From positions 1 through 33,781 of the IMG/VR virus record IMGVR_UViG_3300007363_000062: 33,781 nucleotides of DNA; one strand, written 5' to 3'. Position 1 is the stretch's first letter, and every line of letters starts with the position of its first letter. The notes beneath the pieces were generated by a model, which had not been told where the DNA came from, did not search any database, and worked only from the letters and a program-made list of their open reading frames with translations. This DNA is from a virus. The position numbers were made by a program, and so were the translations under genes. This document shows, piece after piece, positions 21,543 to 29,714 of this stretch.

Positions 21543-23632
21543 TACGCCATTAGCTCCGTCAGCACGATCGTGCTGACCGCGCTGCTCAGTTGCACGCTGG
21601 CCGTCGCGATGTTCCCGGCGCTGGCGTACTGCGTTTTGTAGGCCACGGCGGAGGACGTGGCCGGGGCGTCGAGGTACGACGCACTGACCGCGCCGAAGTA
21701 GTTGCGCGCCGCCGTGCTGGTATTGCCCCCCTGCACCGAGAGCACCGCAAGGTCCGTCGAGGCCCGCACAAGCTTCAGATTGAGCCCCGTGTCGTTAACC
21801 TTCCCGCAGCCGTTCTGATGCACGTCCACCTTGACGCGGTTCGCCGCACTGGTCGGCGTGATGCTCGCCGTCAAGCCGGAATCCGCGTAGGCGCTGGACG
21901 AACTGTTCGCTTCCGTGCTGTGCGTGCCCATGACGGTCTGGATGGGCCGTCCCGGTAGCGGCACATCCGCCGTGTAGACCTGCGCCCGCGTCGGCGCACT
22001 GGCATACGTGCCCGCCGTCGCCAGCCCACTCTCGTAGGTGACATACCCGAGCACGACGTAGGCTTTCGAGGTCACCCCGGTGTCGGTGTAGAACACCTGC
22101 GCGGAATCCGCGCCCGTGCCGATAGTCGTGGACGATGCGATGCCCCACGCCCCCAACGGGTAGAGGCTCGTGCTGTTCGCGCAGTTGATGATGCCGAGGC
22201 GTACCGTCCCGGCATCGTTGAACGCGACAATCCAGGCCCGGAAGGCAACGTTATTGGACGTGCCCAGCGTGGCGGTATCTGGCACGACCACGGTGGCGGC
22301 GGCCGTAACCTGCACTTTGGTCGGCGTGCCCGTGGCGGCCGTGACATTGCGGAACCAGAGATCCACGGGGTCCGTCGCGCTCGGGGTGCCGCCGCTGTTG
22401 GACACCAGCGCCACGGTCAAGGCGTTCCCGGCCACCGACGCCGACAGGCCCCACCCCACGATGGCGTTTAGCGTGGACCCGTCCGTCACCAGCCCCGTGC
22501 CAGGCGCGAGGCCGAGCGTCGTGCGCTGATTACTCGCCGCCGCATCATCCAACAGCGCCCGGCCGGCGGCCGTGCAGGTAATCTCCTCGACATCACCCGC
22601 GCCAGCCGTGGACCGTCCCAGCAGCTTGTCCGTCGCGGAGACGTTCTGCATCTTCGCGTAGGTCACGGCATCGTTTGCGATGGTCGTCGTCCCGCTGCCG
22701 GCGCTGGCCGTTACGTCTCCGGTCAGGGCTGACCGCTGAATCCCGCCGCTGCCGGTAAACTCCAGGCCGCCGCCGACCGTGAGCTGCTCCGTCTCGCCCG
22801 TGCCGGCCGTGTCCCGGCCGATCAACCGATCGGTCGTGATGTTGCCCAGAAACTCGGCCCCGAGGTTCGCCACGTAGGGCGCATCCGCCTGTGCGACGGC
22901 GAACGGCGCGACGCCCGCGCCACGGTCGAACGTCAGCAGGCCGCTCTGTGTGTAGGACGTGCCGCCCGTGTTCCCGCTGCCGCTGCCGCCGCCACTCGCC
23001 CCCACCGTCGACGCACTCCCCTGCCGGGTCAGCGCCATCGGGGAATCGGCCAGATGGAACCGCAGGTCCGCCAGCAACTGCTCGGCGCGGTCCTGATACT
23101 GCTTGGCGAGGCCCGCCTTTTCCTTCTTGAGCAGTTCTTCCGAAATCACGAACCATGCCAGGATGTCGTGGAACGACTCCGGGAACACCGGCTCATCAGA
23201 CCCGGACAGGTCCGACAGCGTCGTCCAGCCGTCCGCTTGGAGGCTGTAGCTGCTCCCGGTGGCCGGGACGACATCGAGGCGCACCGTCACGCTGTCGGCG
23301 TCGGTGTTCTGGAGCGCCCACTTCGACGGCTGACCCGTGCCCGGCTGCGTCCCGCGCAGTTCGTGGATCGAGGTTTCCGTCAGCAGCCGGATCGCCGTCG
23401 ACGTCGTGGCGTCAATGATCCGGTCAATCTTTTCGATCTCGGTGAACGTGACCGTCGACACGCCCTCCGTCGTCGTGGTACTGCGCGTCACGAACCGCGC
23501 CGCGTTCAGCCCGAGCAGGGACGTGACCCGCCGGTAGTGCCGATTGACCGACTTGCCGACACGGGTATCCGCCTCAGTGCTGGTGAGGGACAGGTAGTCC
23601 TTAACGACGGTCTTCAGCTCTGTAAATGTGAT
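21542..23632 (-). CDS. head-tail adaptor fused to tail fibre, apparent ATC start
   Basis: 696 aa if translation begins at ATC 23632, with AGAGGG seven bases upstream. An in-frame GTG at 23491 is the first ordinary start, but 47 residues that clearly belong to the family lie before it (TFTELKTVVKDYLSLTSTEA ... VNRHYRRVTSLLGLN). Residues 1 to about 200 are a podoviral adaptor type (opening TFTEL, ending FHDILAWFVISEELLKKEKAGLAKQYQDRAEQLL). From about 220 on it is a fibre: RLIGRDTAGTGETEQL and LLGRSTAGAGDVEEI repeats, a Gly/Ser-rich linker and a C-terminal fibre domain ending STIVLTELMA. Adaptors are normally short separate proteins, so this is a fusion. The homing endonuclease upstream explains the missing normal start (see findings). 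Confidence 0.78.
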   Translation of the reverse strand: MTFTELKTVVKDYLSLTSTEADTRVGKSVNRHYRRVTSLLGLNAARFVTRSTTTTEGVSTVTFTEIEKIDRIIDATTSTAIRLLTETSIHELRGTQPGTGQPSKWALQNTDADSVTVRLDVVPATGSSYSLQADGWTTLSDLSGSDEPVFPESFHDILAWFVISEELLKKEKAGLAKQYQDRAEQLLADLRFHLADSPMALTRQGSASTVGASGGGSGSGNTGGTSYTQSGLLTFDRGAGVAPFAVAQADAPYVANLGAEFLGNITTDRLIGRDTAGTGETEQLTVGGGLEFTGSGGIQRSALTGDVTASAGSGTTTIANDAVTYAKMQNVSATDKLLGRSTAGAGDVEEITCTAAGRALLDDAAASNQRTTLGLAPGTGLVTDGSTLNAIVGWGLSASVAGNALTVALVSNSGGTPSATDPVDLWFRNVTAATGTPTKVQVTAAATVVVPDTATLGTSNNVAFRAWIVAFNDAGTVRLGIINCANSTSLYPLGAWGIASSTTIGTGADSAQVFYTDTGVTSKAYVVLGYVTYESGLATAGTYASAPTRAQVYTADVPLPGRPIQTVMGTHSTEANSSSSAYADSGLTASITPTSAANRVKVDVHQNGCGKVNDTGLNLKLVRASTDLAVLSVQGGNTSTAARNYFGAVSASYLDAPATSSAVAYKTQYASAGNIATASVQLSSAVSTIVLTELMA

Positions 23633-23636
23633 GGCC

Positions 23637-24140
23637 CTACCCTCTTACTTTCCGCGATCCAGAGAGCAACCGACTCACTGACGCACTTGAACGGTTGAAC
23701 CGTCGCGCGATGTCCACCTGAGTCACGCCCGCGCCGTGCAACGACCGCATTTCGGACAACTCTCTCGGCGTGCATCTACGGGCCAGCGTGAAGCGCCTAC
23801 GCGCCTCCACTTCCGTGCGCCTGTACGTTCTCAACGCAGCGCTGGCAGCCGCTTTGCGCCTCAGGCCTAACCATCTCCACAGCATCGCAATGACGGCTTG
23901 GCCGGCTTCAAAGGTCGTGGTCGTCCACGTCCAATACGGCTTATGGTTTGCTTTCCCGGAGTGCCTAGGCCCGTACACCGCCCCAACGCCGATAACGCGC
24001 GCGAATCTGCGCACCACGTCTTCGTCTGTTGACACAAGCTGACACCTGAGCCTGCGCCGTGTCTTACCGTCAGCAAAACACCCGACGTTGCCCTCGCCCT
24101 CGAATAACCCAGCCGCCCACGCCAGCTCCGTGAATGTCAC
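23637..24140 (-). CDS. LAGLIDADG homing endonuclease
   Basis: 167 aa from GTG 24140, overlapping the TGA of the gene upstream (GTGA). The LAGLIDADG motif is at residues 6-17 (LAWAAGLFEGEG, acidic E16), followed by the usual strand and helix (RCQLVSTDEDVVRRFARVIGVG) and NHKPYWTWTTTTFEAGQ. The C-terminal end is a small helix-turn-helix (VTQVDIARRFNRSSASVSRLL). One LAGLIDADG motif implies a homodimer. GC is somewhat lower than around it. Its first codons (TFTEL) duplicate those of the adaptor it precedes, so it has inserted at the start of that gene. The frame and stop rule out an intein, and there is no room for a group I intron. Confidence 0.82.
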   Translation of the reverse strand: MTFTELAWAAGLFEGEGNVGCFADGKTRRRLRCQLVSTDEDVVRRFARVIGVGAVYGPRHSGKANHKPYWTWTTTTFEAGQAVIAMLWRWLGLRRKAAASAALRTYRRTEVEARRRFTLARRCTPRELSEMRSLHGAGVTQVDIARRFNRSSASVSRLLSGSRKVRG

Positions 24141-24484
24141 AGACGCACCCCATCCCGCCGCGCTTCATCGCGGAGCCGTTTCGCCCGCTGCGCCTCGCCG
24201 CTGCGCTGCCAGTCCGCCCGCACCCGCGCGTCCTTCGTGCGGTCCTCGCTGTAGACGTCCGTCCACGGCGTCAGCCCGCGCTTGAGGCATTCCTGCCGGA
24301 TTTCCGATCGCGAGTAGTAGGTGCGCGGCGTCCCGTCCTCGTGGCAGAGGCCGTGCTCGATGGTCAGCCCGCCGGGGATGTCGTCCGGCCGCACGACGTA
24401 GTGGACCGGGCGCGGTTCCAGCGGGCACAGGAACACGCCGTGCTCCCCGTGTGTGAGTGGCTGATAGCACCGCTCGCAGACCAT
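24137..24484 (-). CDS. Cys/His-rich late protein
   Basis: 115 aa, ATG 24484 sharing A with the TAA of the portal gene. It starts VCERCYQPL and has HGLCHEDGTPRTYYSRSEIRQEC, then PWTDVYSEDRTKDARVRADW. The Cys/His pattern suggests a zinc site. Proteins with the GTPRTYYSRSE and YSEDxTKDAR segments are found beside phage portal and adaptor genes, but have no assigned role. Perhaps it helps portal or adaptor assembly. Inferred only from position. Confidence 0.58.
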   Translation of the reverse strand: MVCERCYQPLTHGEHGVFLCPLEPRPVHYVVRPDDIPGGLTIEHGLCHEDGTPRTYYSRSEIRQECLKRGLTPWTDVYSEDRTKDARVRADWQRSGEAQRAKRLRDEARRDGVRL

Positions 24485-26445
24485 TACGCGCCTCCGTCGG
24501 CCTGTCTGCGCTCGATGCGCGGGGCCGAGTCCCAGTTCGGGTTAGCGATGCCGGGTGTCTGCGGGTCGGACGGCTGACCGGGCACCGGCTCCGGCGTCGG
24601 CAGCGTCAGGTTGACCCCGAGCAGCTCCAGCGCCTGCATGAGCTTCTGGGCGGCCTGCACGTCCTCCGGCGTCGGGGCCTGCTGCGTCCGCATCAGCGTC
24701 GCCATCACCACGGGGTCGTGGAGATCGAGGGCGCTCGAGATCGACAGCTTCACCGGCTCCGGCGGCTTCGGCTGGGGATCGATGACGACCTGCGCCGGAT
24801 CTTCCCCGAGCAGTTCCCAGATCTTCGCGACGACCGGCTTGATGTTGACGTGCCCACTCTGGGCGGTCAGGTTCAGGCCCTTCGTCAGCCGCTCGATCTG
24901 CTCATCGGCCTCGAGGCGCACCGTCGCATCGACGCGCGTGTTGTAGGTGAAGGCGTTGCCGAGTTCCTGCCGCAGCGGCCCGAGCGCGTCCGGCAGCGGG
25001 AACCGGCCATAGAGCGCCAGATGCCCGGCCAGCACTTCCACGATGCCGAGGAAGAAGCGGCTGACCTTGTCCTGCTCCTGCCCCACGCGGCGCTGGAAGT
25101 TCCGCTCGATGATCCCGGCCTCTCGGGCGCTGCGCTCGCCCGCCGCAAAGGCCCCGGCCTGGTTCGTGCCGACCTGCCAGATCTCGGTGAGGTCGCCCTT
25201 GATGACGCGGTCAAACTCGAACCGCTCGGCCGGGTAGGACGCACGGGCCACTTCACCGATGGCGCGTTCTCCCGCACCGTTGATGCCGATGAAGCCCTGA
25301 AAATCGCCCTTTTCGAGCTGGTTGCGGGTGTTCGGCCCGACGCGGTTCGTGTCGAACCACCGGATCGGCGTCGAGTGCTTCCGCTGCTGGACCATCGCAT
25401 CGCGCGAGGCTTCCAGCTCCTCCACCTGGAACCGGCCGACCGACGAATCGGACGGCGGCAGCGCGTCGTCGCTGATGTAGGTGAGCGTGAGAATCCGAAT
25501 CGGATTCTTCACGACACCGATCAGCCGGCCGTCCTCGAGCCGCGCCTGCGCCCGATACGGCTCGTTGATGACCGGCTCCTCGAGGCCGTCGACAAACACC
25601 ACACGCTGGAGCGCCGAGAAGCTGGTTTCCTCGGGGTGGTAGTAGTGCCGCCAGTAGAACACCTGCGTGTAGTTGACGACGTCGGTGTCTTTGAACGCGA
25701 GGGAGTCCGAGTTCAGGCTGTGCGTCGTCCCGCTGGCCCGACGATCCGTCTGGAGCACCTTCTCCTTAACGTCGTCGGTCAGGCCGAGATTCGACACGGC
25801 CTGCGCCCACGTCATCCGGCCTTCTTCGCCCAGCCACCGCGCCTGGTCGTAGGTGCTGCCGGTGAAGTCGTCCGGGATCAGCAGGTCCGCCGGGGAGATG
25901 CGCTGCGCGAGATACCGGACGTCGGTGGGGGCGTCGACCTCCACCATCGGGATCTCGATGGCCCCCTGCATGAGCAGCGCCTGCTCCTGCGGGCTGAGCG
26001 TCGCCGGGTCGACTTCCGGCACCTGGCGCTTTTCCGTCTTGATCTCGCACGACACCAGCACGCCCGCGATGCCCGAGGCGTTGATGACGTCCGCGAGGCA
26101 TTCCTCGATGGTGGCCCCGATGGCGGCCTGCCCGACCACGTCGTTCAGTTCGCGGCCAAAGACCTGCACGGCCTCGGCAAACCGCTCATCCCGTGGCGTG
26201 AGGCGGACTTCCGGCGTCTGGGAGTAGAGCTGCGCGATCTTGGCTTTGGTGAGCGGCCAGTCCTGATTGACCGAGATGCCCCGGCTTTCCCGAATGGCGA
26301 TCCGGTCGGCGGCGTCGCGCGTCTTACTGATCGACCCCTTGCGGAGATCGACGTTCTCCTGCCACTCCGACACGCGGTCGTCGCGGCGCTTCTTGGCTGC
26401 CGCGATGCGATGCTGCCACGCGGCCCACGGCGTCTGCTCGCTCAT
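24484..26445 (-). CDS. portal protein
   Basis: 653 aa, a length usual for podoviral portals. It starts with a charged helix (WQHRIAAAKKRRDDRVSEWQENVDLRKG). The portal body follows: SVNQDWPLTKAKIAQLYSQTPEVRLTPRD, FYWRHYYHPEETSF, PRIRW-like loops and the wing or stem region. The C-terminus is helical and Gln-rich (TPEDVQAAQKLMQALELLG) and Pro-rich at the end. The VNQDWPLTKxKIxQLYSQTPEVRLTP stretch is characteristic of this portal family. It makes the dodecameric ring that receives the terminase and the adaptor. It lies well downstream of the capsid gene, an unusual gene order. Confidence 0.85.
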   Translation of the reverse strand: MSEQTPWAAWQHRIAAAKKRRDDRVSEWQENVDLRKGSISKTRDAADRIAIRESRGISVNQDWPLTKAKIAQLYSQTPEVRLTPRDERFAEAVQVFGRELNDVVGQAAIGATIEECLADVINASGIAGVLVSCEIKTEKRQVPEVDPATLSPQEQALLMQGAIEIPMVEVDAPTDVRYLAQRISPADLLIPDDFTGSTYDQARWLGEEGRMTWAQAVSNLGLTDDVKEKVLQTDRRASGTTHSLNSDSLAFKDTDVVNYTQVFYWRHYYHPEETSFSALQRVVFVDGLEEPVINEPYRAQARLEDGRLIGVVKNPIRILTLTYISDDALPPSDSSVGRFQVEELEASRDAMVQQRKHSTPIRWFDTNRVGPNTRNQLEKGDFQGFIGINGAGERAIGEVARASYPAERFEFDRVIKGDLTEIWQVGTNQAGAFAAGERSAREAGIIERNFQRRVGQEQDKVSRFFLGIVEVLAGHLALYGRFPLPDALGPLRQELGNAFTYNTRVDATVRLEADEQIERLTKGLNLTAQSGHVNIKPVVAKIWELLGEDPAQVVIDPQPKPPEPVKLSISSALDLHDPVVMATLMRTQQAPTPEDVQAAQKLMQALELLGVNLTLPTPEPVPGQPSDPQTPGIANPNWDSAPRIERRQADGGA

Positions 26446-26482
26446 CTGGTGTCGTCCGCCTTCACGTCCTCAGAAACACAAC

Positions 26483-26514
26483 GGGGCCGACCCGGCACCT
26501 GCCGAGACGGCCCC
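26483..26514 (-). terminator. stem-loop before the portal gene
   Basis: On the minus strand GGGGCCG (26514-26508) and its complement (26489-26483) form a 7-bp stem with an inner 5-bp stem (CGGCA/TGCCG). It is followed by TTGTGTTTCT, a T-rich but imperfect run. It lies in the 104-base gap between the 26550 gene and the portal gene, so it could cut transcription down before the portal and change the dose of capsid versus portal proteins. Confidence 0.55.
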
Positions 26515-26549
26515 CTAACCCCGGAGTCGGGACAGATTGTCCGACCGCG

Positions 26550-26951
26550 CTAGTGCGTGGTCTGTTCCGCCCAGATTTTCCCGATGAGCGTGTCGAAGTC
26601 CGGCGCGAGCGCGTAGAACCGCATCCGGTCGTCCGGCGTGCCCGTCTTGTAGAGCAGATGCACGCTGTTCTTCGCGTCGCGTGCGACTTCCACCTTGCCG
26701 CCGAGATACCGCCCCGGCTTCAACTCCGCAACCCGAGAGATCGTCTCAGGCTGAAGGCCCCGCGCCTGCGCCTTCTTGCCGTTCTGGTAGACCGGCACCG
26801 GGAAGTCCGCAAAGACGCCCTCCTCGCGCAGCCGCTCCTGATACTTGGGATGGCCGAAGCCGATCTCGGGTGCGGGGGCGTTCGCCGCCAACTGCTCCAG
26901 GACGGCGGCAATGCGGTCGTCGGTGGTCGTCTCGGTCGCCTGTCGGGCCAT
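26550..26951 (-). CDS. late hypothetical protein
   Basis: 133 aa, ATG 26951. The N-terminal part is helical (DDRIAAVLEQLAANAP). A central region (IGFGHPKYQERLREEGVFADFPVPVYQNG) and a basic one (RYLGGKVEVARDAKNSVHLLYKTGT) follow. It has no recognised motif. It lies between the FkbM gene and the portal, last before a hairpin terminator. Confidence 0.5.
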   Translation of the reverse strand: MARQATETTTDDRIAAVLEQLAANAPAPEIGFGHPKYQERLREEGVFADFPVPVYQNGKKAQARGLQPETISRVAELKPGRYLGGKVEVARDAKNSVHLLYKTGTPDDRMRFYALAPDFDTLIGKIWAEQTTH

Positions 26952-26964
26952 GTCTGTCTGCTCC

Positions 26965-27561
26965 TTAGTGCGTCACACGCGAGGCGTGGACGCTGTATCC
27001 GTCGCCGCCGATGCCGGGCACCGGGCGGGTGTAGCCGTGTGCGGTGAGCCAGTCCGTGATCGCGTCGGTGTGCTGCACATACTCGAACCACAACAGCGGG
27101 CGGGACGTCGTAATCAGCCGCTCCGCCCCGCGCCACACGTCGACTTCCGCGCCTTCCACGTCCAGCACTAGCGCATCCACGGGGTCCGCGATGACGTCAT
27201 CGAGGCGGACCTGCGGGATGTCGCCCGCCCCCTCGACGCGCCAGAGGCCCGCCTGCGCCTTCGGACGAGTCAGCCCGACCCGCCCCGGCACCGATCCGAG
27301 CGCCGCCGCCGTCACTGTGATCGCCGGCCAGTCCGCCACGTTGGTCTGGAGCGCCGCGACGTTGGCTGGCTCCGGTTCGAACGTGTAGACCCGCGCGAAG
27401 TAGAGGGACAGCGCCAGCGGCCACAGCCCCGCACAGCCCCCGGCCTGCACCACGACCCCATGCCCGGCCGACCGCTCCGCGATGGCAATCGCCGCGACCT
27501 GCGCCGTTACCCACTTCTGGTGCGGGTGCGTGAAGTCCGGCGGATAGGTCGTTACGCGCAT
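26965..27561 (-). CDS. FkbM-family methyltransferase
   Basis: 198 aa from ATG 27561, overlapping the end of the gene upstream by 10 bases. FkbM pattern: VVVQAGGCAGLWPLALSLYF (SAM motif I), YTFEPEPANVAALQTNV (motif II), DALVLDVEGAEVDVWRG and LLWFEYVQHTDAITDWLTAHGY. These enzymes add a methyl group, often to sugars. Set among virion genes, it could modify a sugar on the capsid or on the host surface, as in phages that carry glycan genes. The acceptor is unknown. Confidence 0.85.
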   Translation of the reverse strand: MRVTTYPPDFTHPHQKWVTAQVAAIAIAERSAGHGVVVQAGGCAGLWPLALSLYFARVYTFEPEPANVAALQTNVADWPAITVTAAALGSVPGRVGLTRPKAQAGLWRVEGAGDIPQVRLDDVIADPVDALVLDVEGAEVDVWRGAERLITTSRPLLWFEYVQHTDAITDWLTAHGYTRPVPGIGGDGYSVHASRVTH

Positions 27562-28214
27562 TCCGCCATCGCCTCGGGCATCCGCTCCCGCTCCACGCCC
27601 ATGTCGTAGCCGTAGCGATGCGACAACGGGGGCGGGGTCGGATGCGTCACCGGGTCCAGCAACATCTCCGGCGTGATGAGATTCGACTCGCGCGTATCGA
27701 AGATGATTTCGACGCCGCGCGCATTCGCCAGCCGGAGCCAGTAGAGGAACGTCCCGTGGTGCTTCCACCACTTCTGCGCCGCCTCGCCCGTGCGATCCCG
27801 GCAATACGGCTGGCCGACGCCGTAGAGAATCCAGCGGTCAAAGCCTTCCAGGAGGGCCAGCGCCGCCATGTAGTCCAACTGACAGCCGAAATAACCCGCC
27901 CCGAAGGCGTCCGTCACGGCGTCAATCGGATACGCGCGACTGGCGAGGATCGACGGGTGCCGCTCGGTGAAGTAGATCGGCCGCTCGCTGCCCTGTTTGT
28001 GGTACCACGCCAGCACATCCGGCCGCATGGCCCGGATGCCCGGATAAAACGAGTTCGGCTCGATCGCGTGAATGTCGAACCAGCGGGACCAGTCATACAG
28101 CATCCAGTCCCACGCCCGCGCACTCGTAGACTGGAGCCACAGCTCCGCGTCCGGGAAGTGGAAGCGAGGACTTTCGACCGTGTGACGATACCCACCGAGG
28201 ATGACTGCTTTCAC
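27552..28214 (-). CDS. unknown enzyme-like protein next to the methyltransferase
   Basis: 220 aa from GTG 28214. GGGAGG lies only three bases before that GTG, and it is the first in-frame start at this site. It starts VKAVILGGYRH and is rich in W, Y and H: ELWLQSTSARAWDWMLYDWSRWFDIHAIEP, WYHKQGSERPIYFTERHPS and YFGCQLDYMAALALLEGFDRWILYGVG. The N-terminal LGGY plus W-rich pattern looks like a nucleotide-binding enzyme fold (glycosyltransferase- or DUF115-like), but I cannot confirm the family. It overlaps the FkbM gene, so the two probably act together on a sugar. Confidence 0.6.
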   Translation of the reverse strand: MKAVILGGYRHTVESPRFHFPDAELWLQSTSARAWDWMLYDWSRWFDIHAIEPNSFYPGIRAMRPDVLAWYHKQGSERPIYFTERHPSILASRAYPIDAVTDAFGAGYFGCQLDYMAALALLEGFDRWILYGVGQPYCRDRTGEAAQKWWKHHGTFLYWLRLANARGVEIIFDTRESNLITPEMLLDPVTHPTPPPLSHRYGYDMGVERERMPEAMAECA

Positions 28215-28234
28215 ACGCCTCCCGTGAGGAACGG

Positions 28235-28265
28235 CGGCGGCTGAGAGTATGCCTCCCAGCCGCCG
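28235..28265. repeat. hairpin between two late genes
   Basis: A perfect 9-bp inverted repeat, CGGCGGCTG (28235-28243) and CAGCCGCCG (28257-28265), 13-base loop, lies in the 59-base gap between the decoration-like gene and the enzyme-like gene. No T-run follows on the minus strand. It may slow transcription or protect the upstream message end. Confidence 0.5.
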
Positions 28266-28273
28266 AACCCGTG

Positions 28274-28759
28274 TTAGCCGGCCGATTCGTTCGAGTGGCC
28301 GACGAAGGCGCGATCGATCTGCACCTGTGCGGAGCCACCGTCGGCACCCGCCGCGTTGCGGATCATCATGTTCAGGATCTGGTCGCCCTTCACGGCCGTG
28401 GACGACACGTAGCCCGACACGCCGCCGATGAACAGCGCTGTGTTGGACGTCGTGGCCGACCGCACCGTGATGGTGTCCGACCCGATGTAGGTGAACCACC
28501 CGTACTCGGTGGCGGCATCGACGGCCGCCGTGGCAATCGCCACGCTGCCCTTGACGCCGGTCGCCGCGAGCACGGCCGTCCAGATCCCCGGCTGGAACAC
28601 CACCACCAGGCCGTCCGCGCAGGACGTCACGCCCTTAAGGTAGATGTAGTGGTTCCCATCCGAGAACAGGCGCACCGCGCCGAGGGGGTTCTTCTGGGTG
28701 TCGTGGACTTCGCCGGGGGCTCCGACCGCCGGAGAAGCGTCTACGCAATAGGCAGGCAT
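28274..28759 (-). CDS. probable head decoration protein
   Basis: 161 aa, ATG 28759, immediately after the capsid gene. It is beta-rich with small residues: NHYIYLKGVTSCADGLVVVF, VKGSVAIATAAVDAATEYGWF, SNTALFIGGVSGYVSSTAVKGDQI and a C-terminal AFVGHSNESAG. Phages of this type often encode a small capsid-decorating protein of similar length right after the coat gene. From memory, YLKGVxSCADGxVVVxQPG-type proteins are such. Not verified. Confidence 0.62.
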   Translation of the reverse strand: MPAYCVDASPAVGAPGEVHDTQKNPLGAVRLFSDGNHYIYLKGVTSCADGLVVVFQPGIWTAVLAATGVKGSVAIATAAVDAATEYGWFTYIGSDTITVRSATTSNTALFIGGVSGYVSSTAVKGDQILNMMIRNAAGADGGSAQVQIDRAFVGHSNESAG

Positions 28760-28769
28760 GTTGTCCTCC

Positions 28770-29714
28770 TTAGGTGAACAGCACGCCGCCCCGCGACCGG
28801 TTCCGGGTCGCGAGCTGGCACACCGAGAAGATCTTCATGTTGGACATCGCGGCGTTCACGTGGTCCTGCACCTTCCGGCGCTGACGCCACGCGGACATCA
28901 CGACGTAGAGCTGCGTGTCGGCCGTGTTGAACATCCACGCGCTGTCCGACGTGTAGGACGCCGAGAACAGGTAGGGGATGGTCTTGAACATGATCTCCGT
29001 GAAGCCACCGCTCGCGGAGTTCGTGTTCATGTACCGCTGGTTGGCCGTCAGCGCCGCCTCGTAGTTGGCCTGCATCGTGGCCGACCCGACGATCACGTTG
29101 GGCTTCTTGCCGCTCGAACCCTTCGCGCACGAGTTGTAGAGGGTCGTGTAGTCCGCGAGCAGCGTCGCGCCCGTGTCGGTGCCCCAGTCCTTGAACTGGT
29201 TCTTCCACCACGTCTCCGTGCCGGAGACGATGGTGCCGACCGTGCCCGTGCCGTCCTCGGTGTAGAGGTCAACGAGCGTGTTGAAGCCGTCCGTGCCGCC
29301 CGTGGAGGCGAACAGGGCGTCCTCAATCGCGTCGTCGTGCGAGGCGAGCGCGTTGTCGACGATGGCCGACACGAGGTCGACCTTCTGGTTCTTCTCGGAG
29401 TTGACGGCTTCGTCGAAGAAGCTCCAGTTGACCGGGACCACCAGCGGAATGAAGCTGTAGGACGCGGCCGTCAGGATTTCCGTCTTGCCGGTGCTGGTGC
29501 CGGTGGAGTCGGTGGCGAGGAAGTCCGCCGCCGAATTGGCCTGGTAGTCGAGCGTGACCTGGAGGGTCGCGCCGCCCAACACCTTCTTGACGCCGCCGAG
29601 GCGTTCCAGCCCCTTCAGGAACGAGCTATCCGACCACTGGTCGGCAGCCTTGTTGCGCTCGGTAACGACGTCGTCATACGTCGCCGCCACGAGCTGAGAG
29701 AACGGTACGGCCAT
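28770..29714 (-). CDS. major capsid protein
   Basis: 314 aa, ATG 29714, with a strong site GGAGG upstream. It starts VPFSQLVAATYDDVVTERNKAADQW and continues as an HK97-fold-type coat: VKKVLGGATLQVTLDYQANS, FIPLVVPVNWSFFDEAVNSEK (a long helix segment), HDDAIEDALFAST and DTQLYVVMSAWRQRRKVQDHVNAAM. The length is usual. It lies downstream of the scaffold-like gene. The decoration-like gene follows. A 170-base regulatory gap lies upstream. Confidence 0.82.
   Translation of the reverse strand: MAVPFSQLVAATYDDVVTERNKAADQWSDSSFLKGLERLGGVKKVLGGATLQVTLDYQANSAADFLATDSTGTSTGKTEILTAASYSFIPLVVPVNWSFFDEAVNSEKNQKVDLVSAIVDNALASHDDAIEDALFASTGGTDGFNTLVDLYTEDGTGTVGTIVSGTETWWKNQFKDWGTDTGATLLADYTTLYNSCAKGSSGKKPNVIVGSATMQANYEAALTANQRYMNTNSASGGFTEIMFKTIPYLFSASYTSDSAWMFNTADTQLYVVMSAWRQRRKVQDHVNAAMSNMKIFSVCQLATRNRSRGGVLFT

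Noticed and set aside
23616-24140. Intein or group I intron explanation for the endonuclease insertion
   Set aside because: The endonuclease frame has its own stop and differs in phase from the adaptor, which excludes an intein. Only about 25 bases outside its coding sequence are available, too few for a group I ribozyme.
24457-26553. Plus-strand 698-codon frame antisense to the portal gene
   Set aside because: A mirror frame caused by high GC and lack of stop-complement codons. Its sequence is Arg/His/Asp-rich and unlike a protein, while the minus strand encodes a clear portal.
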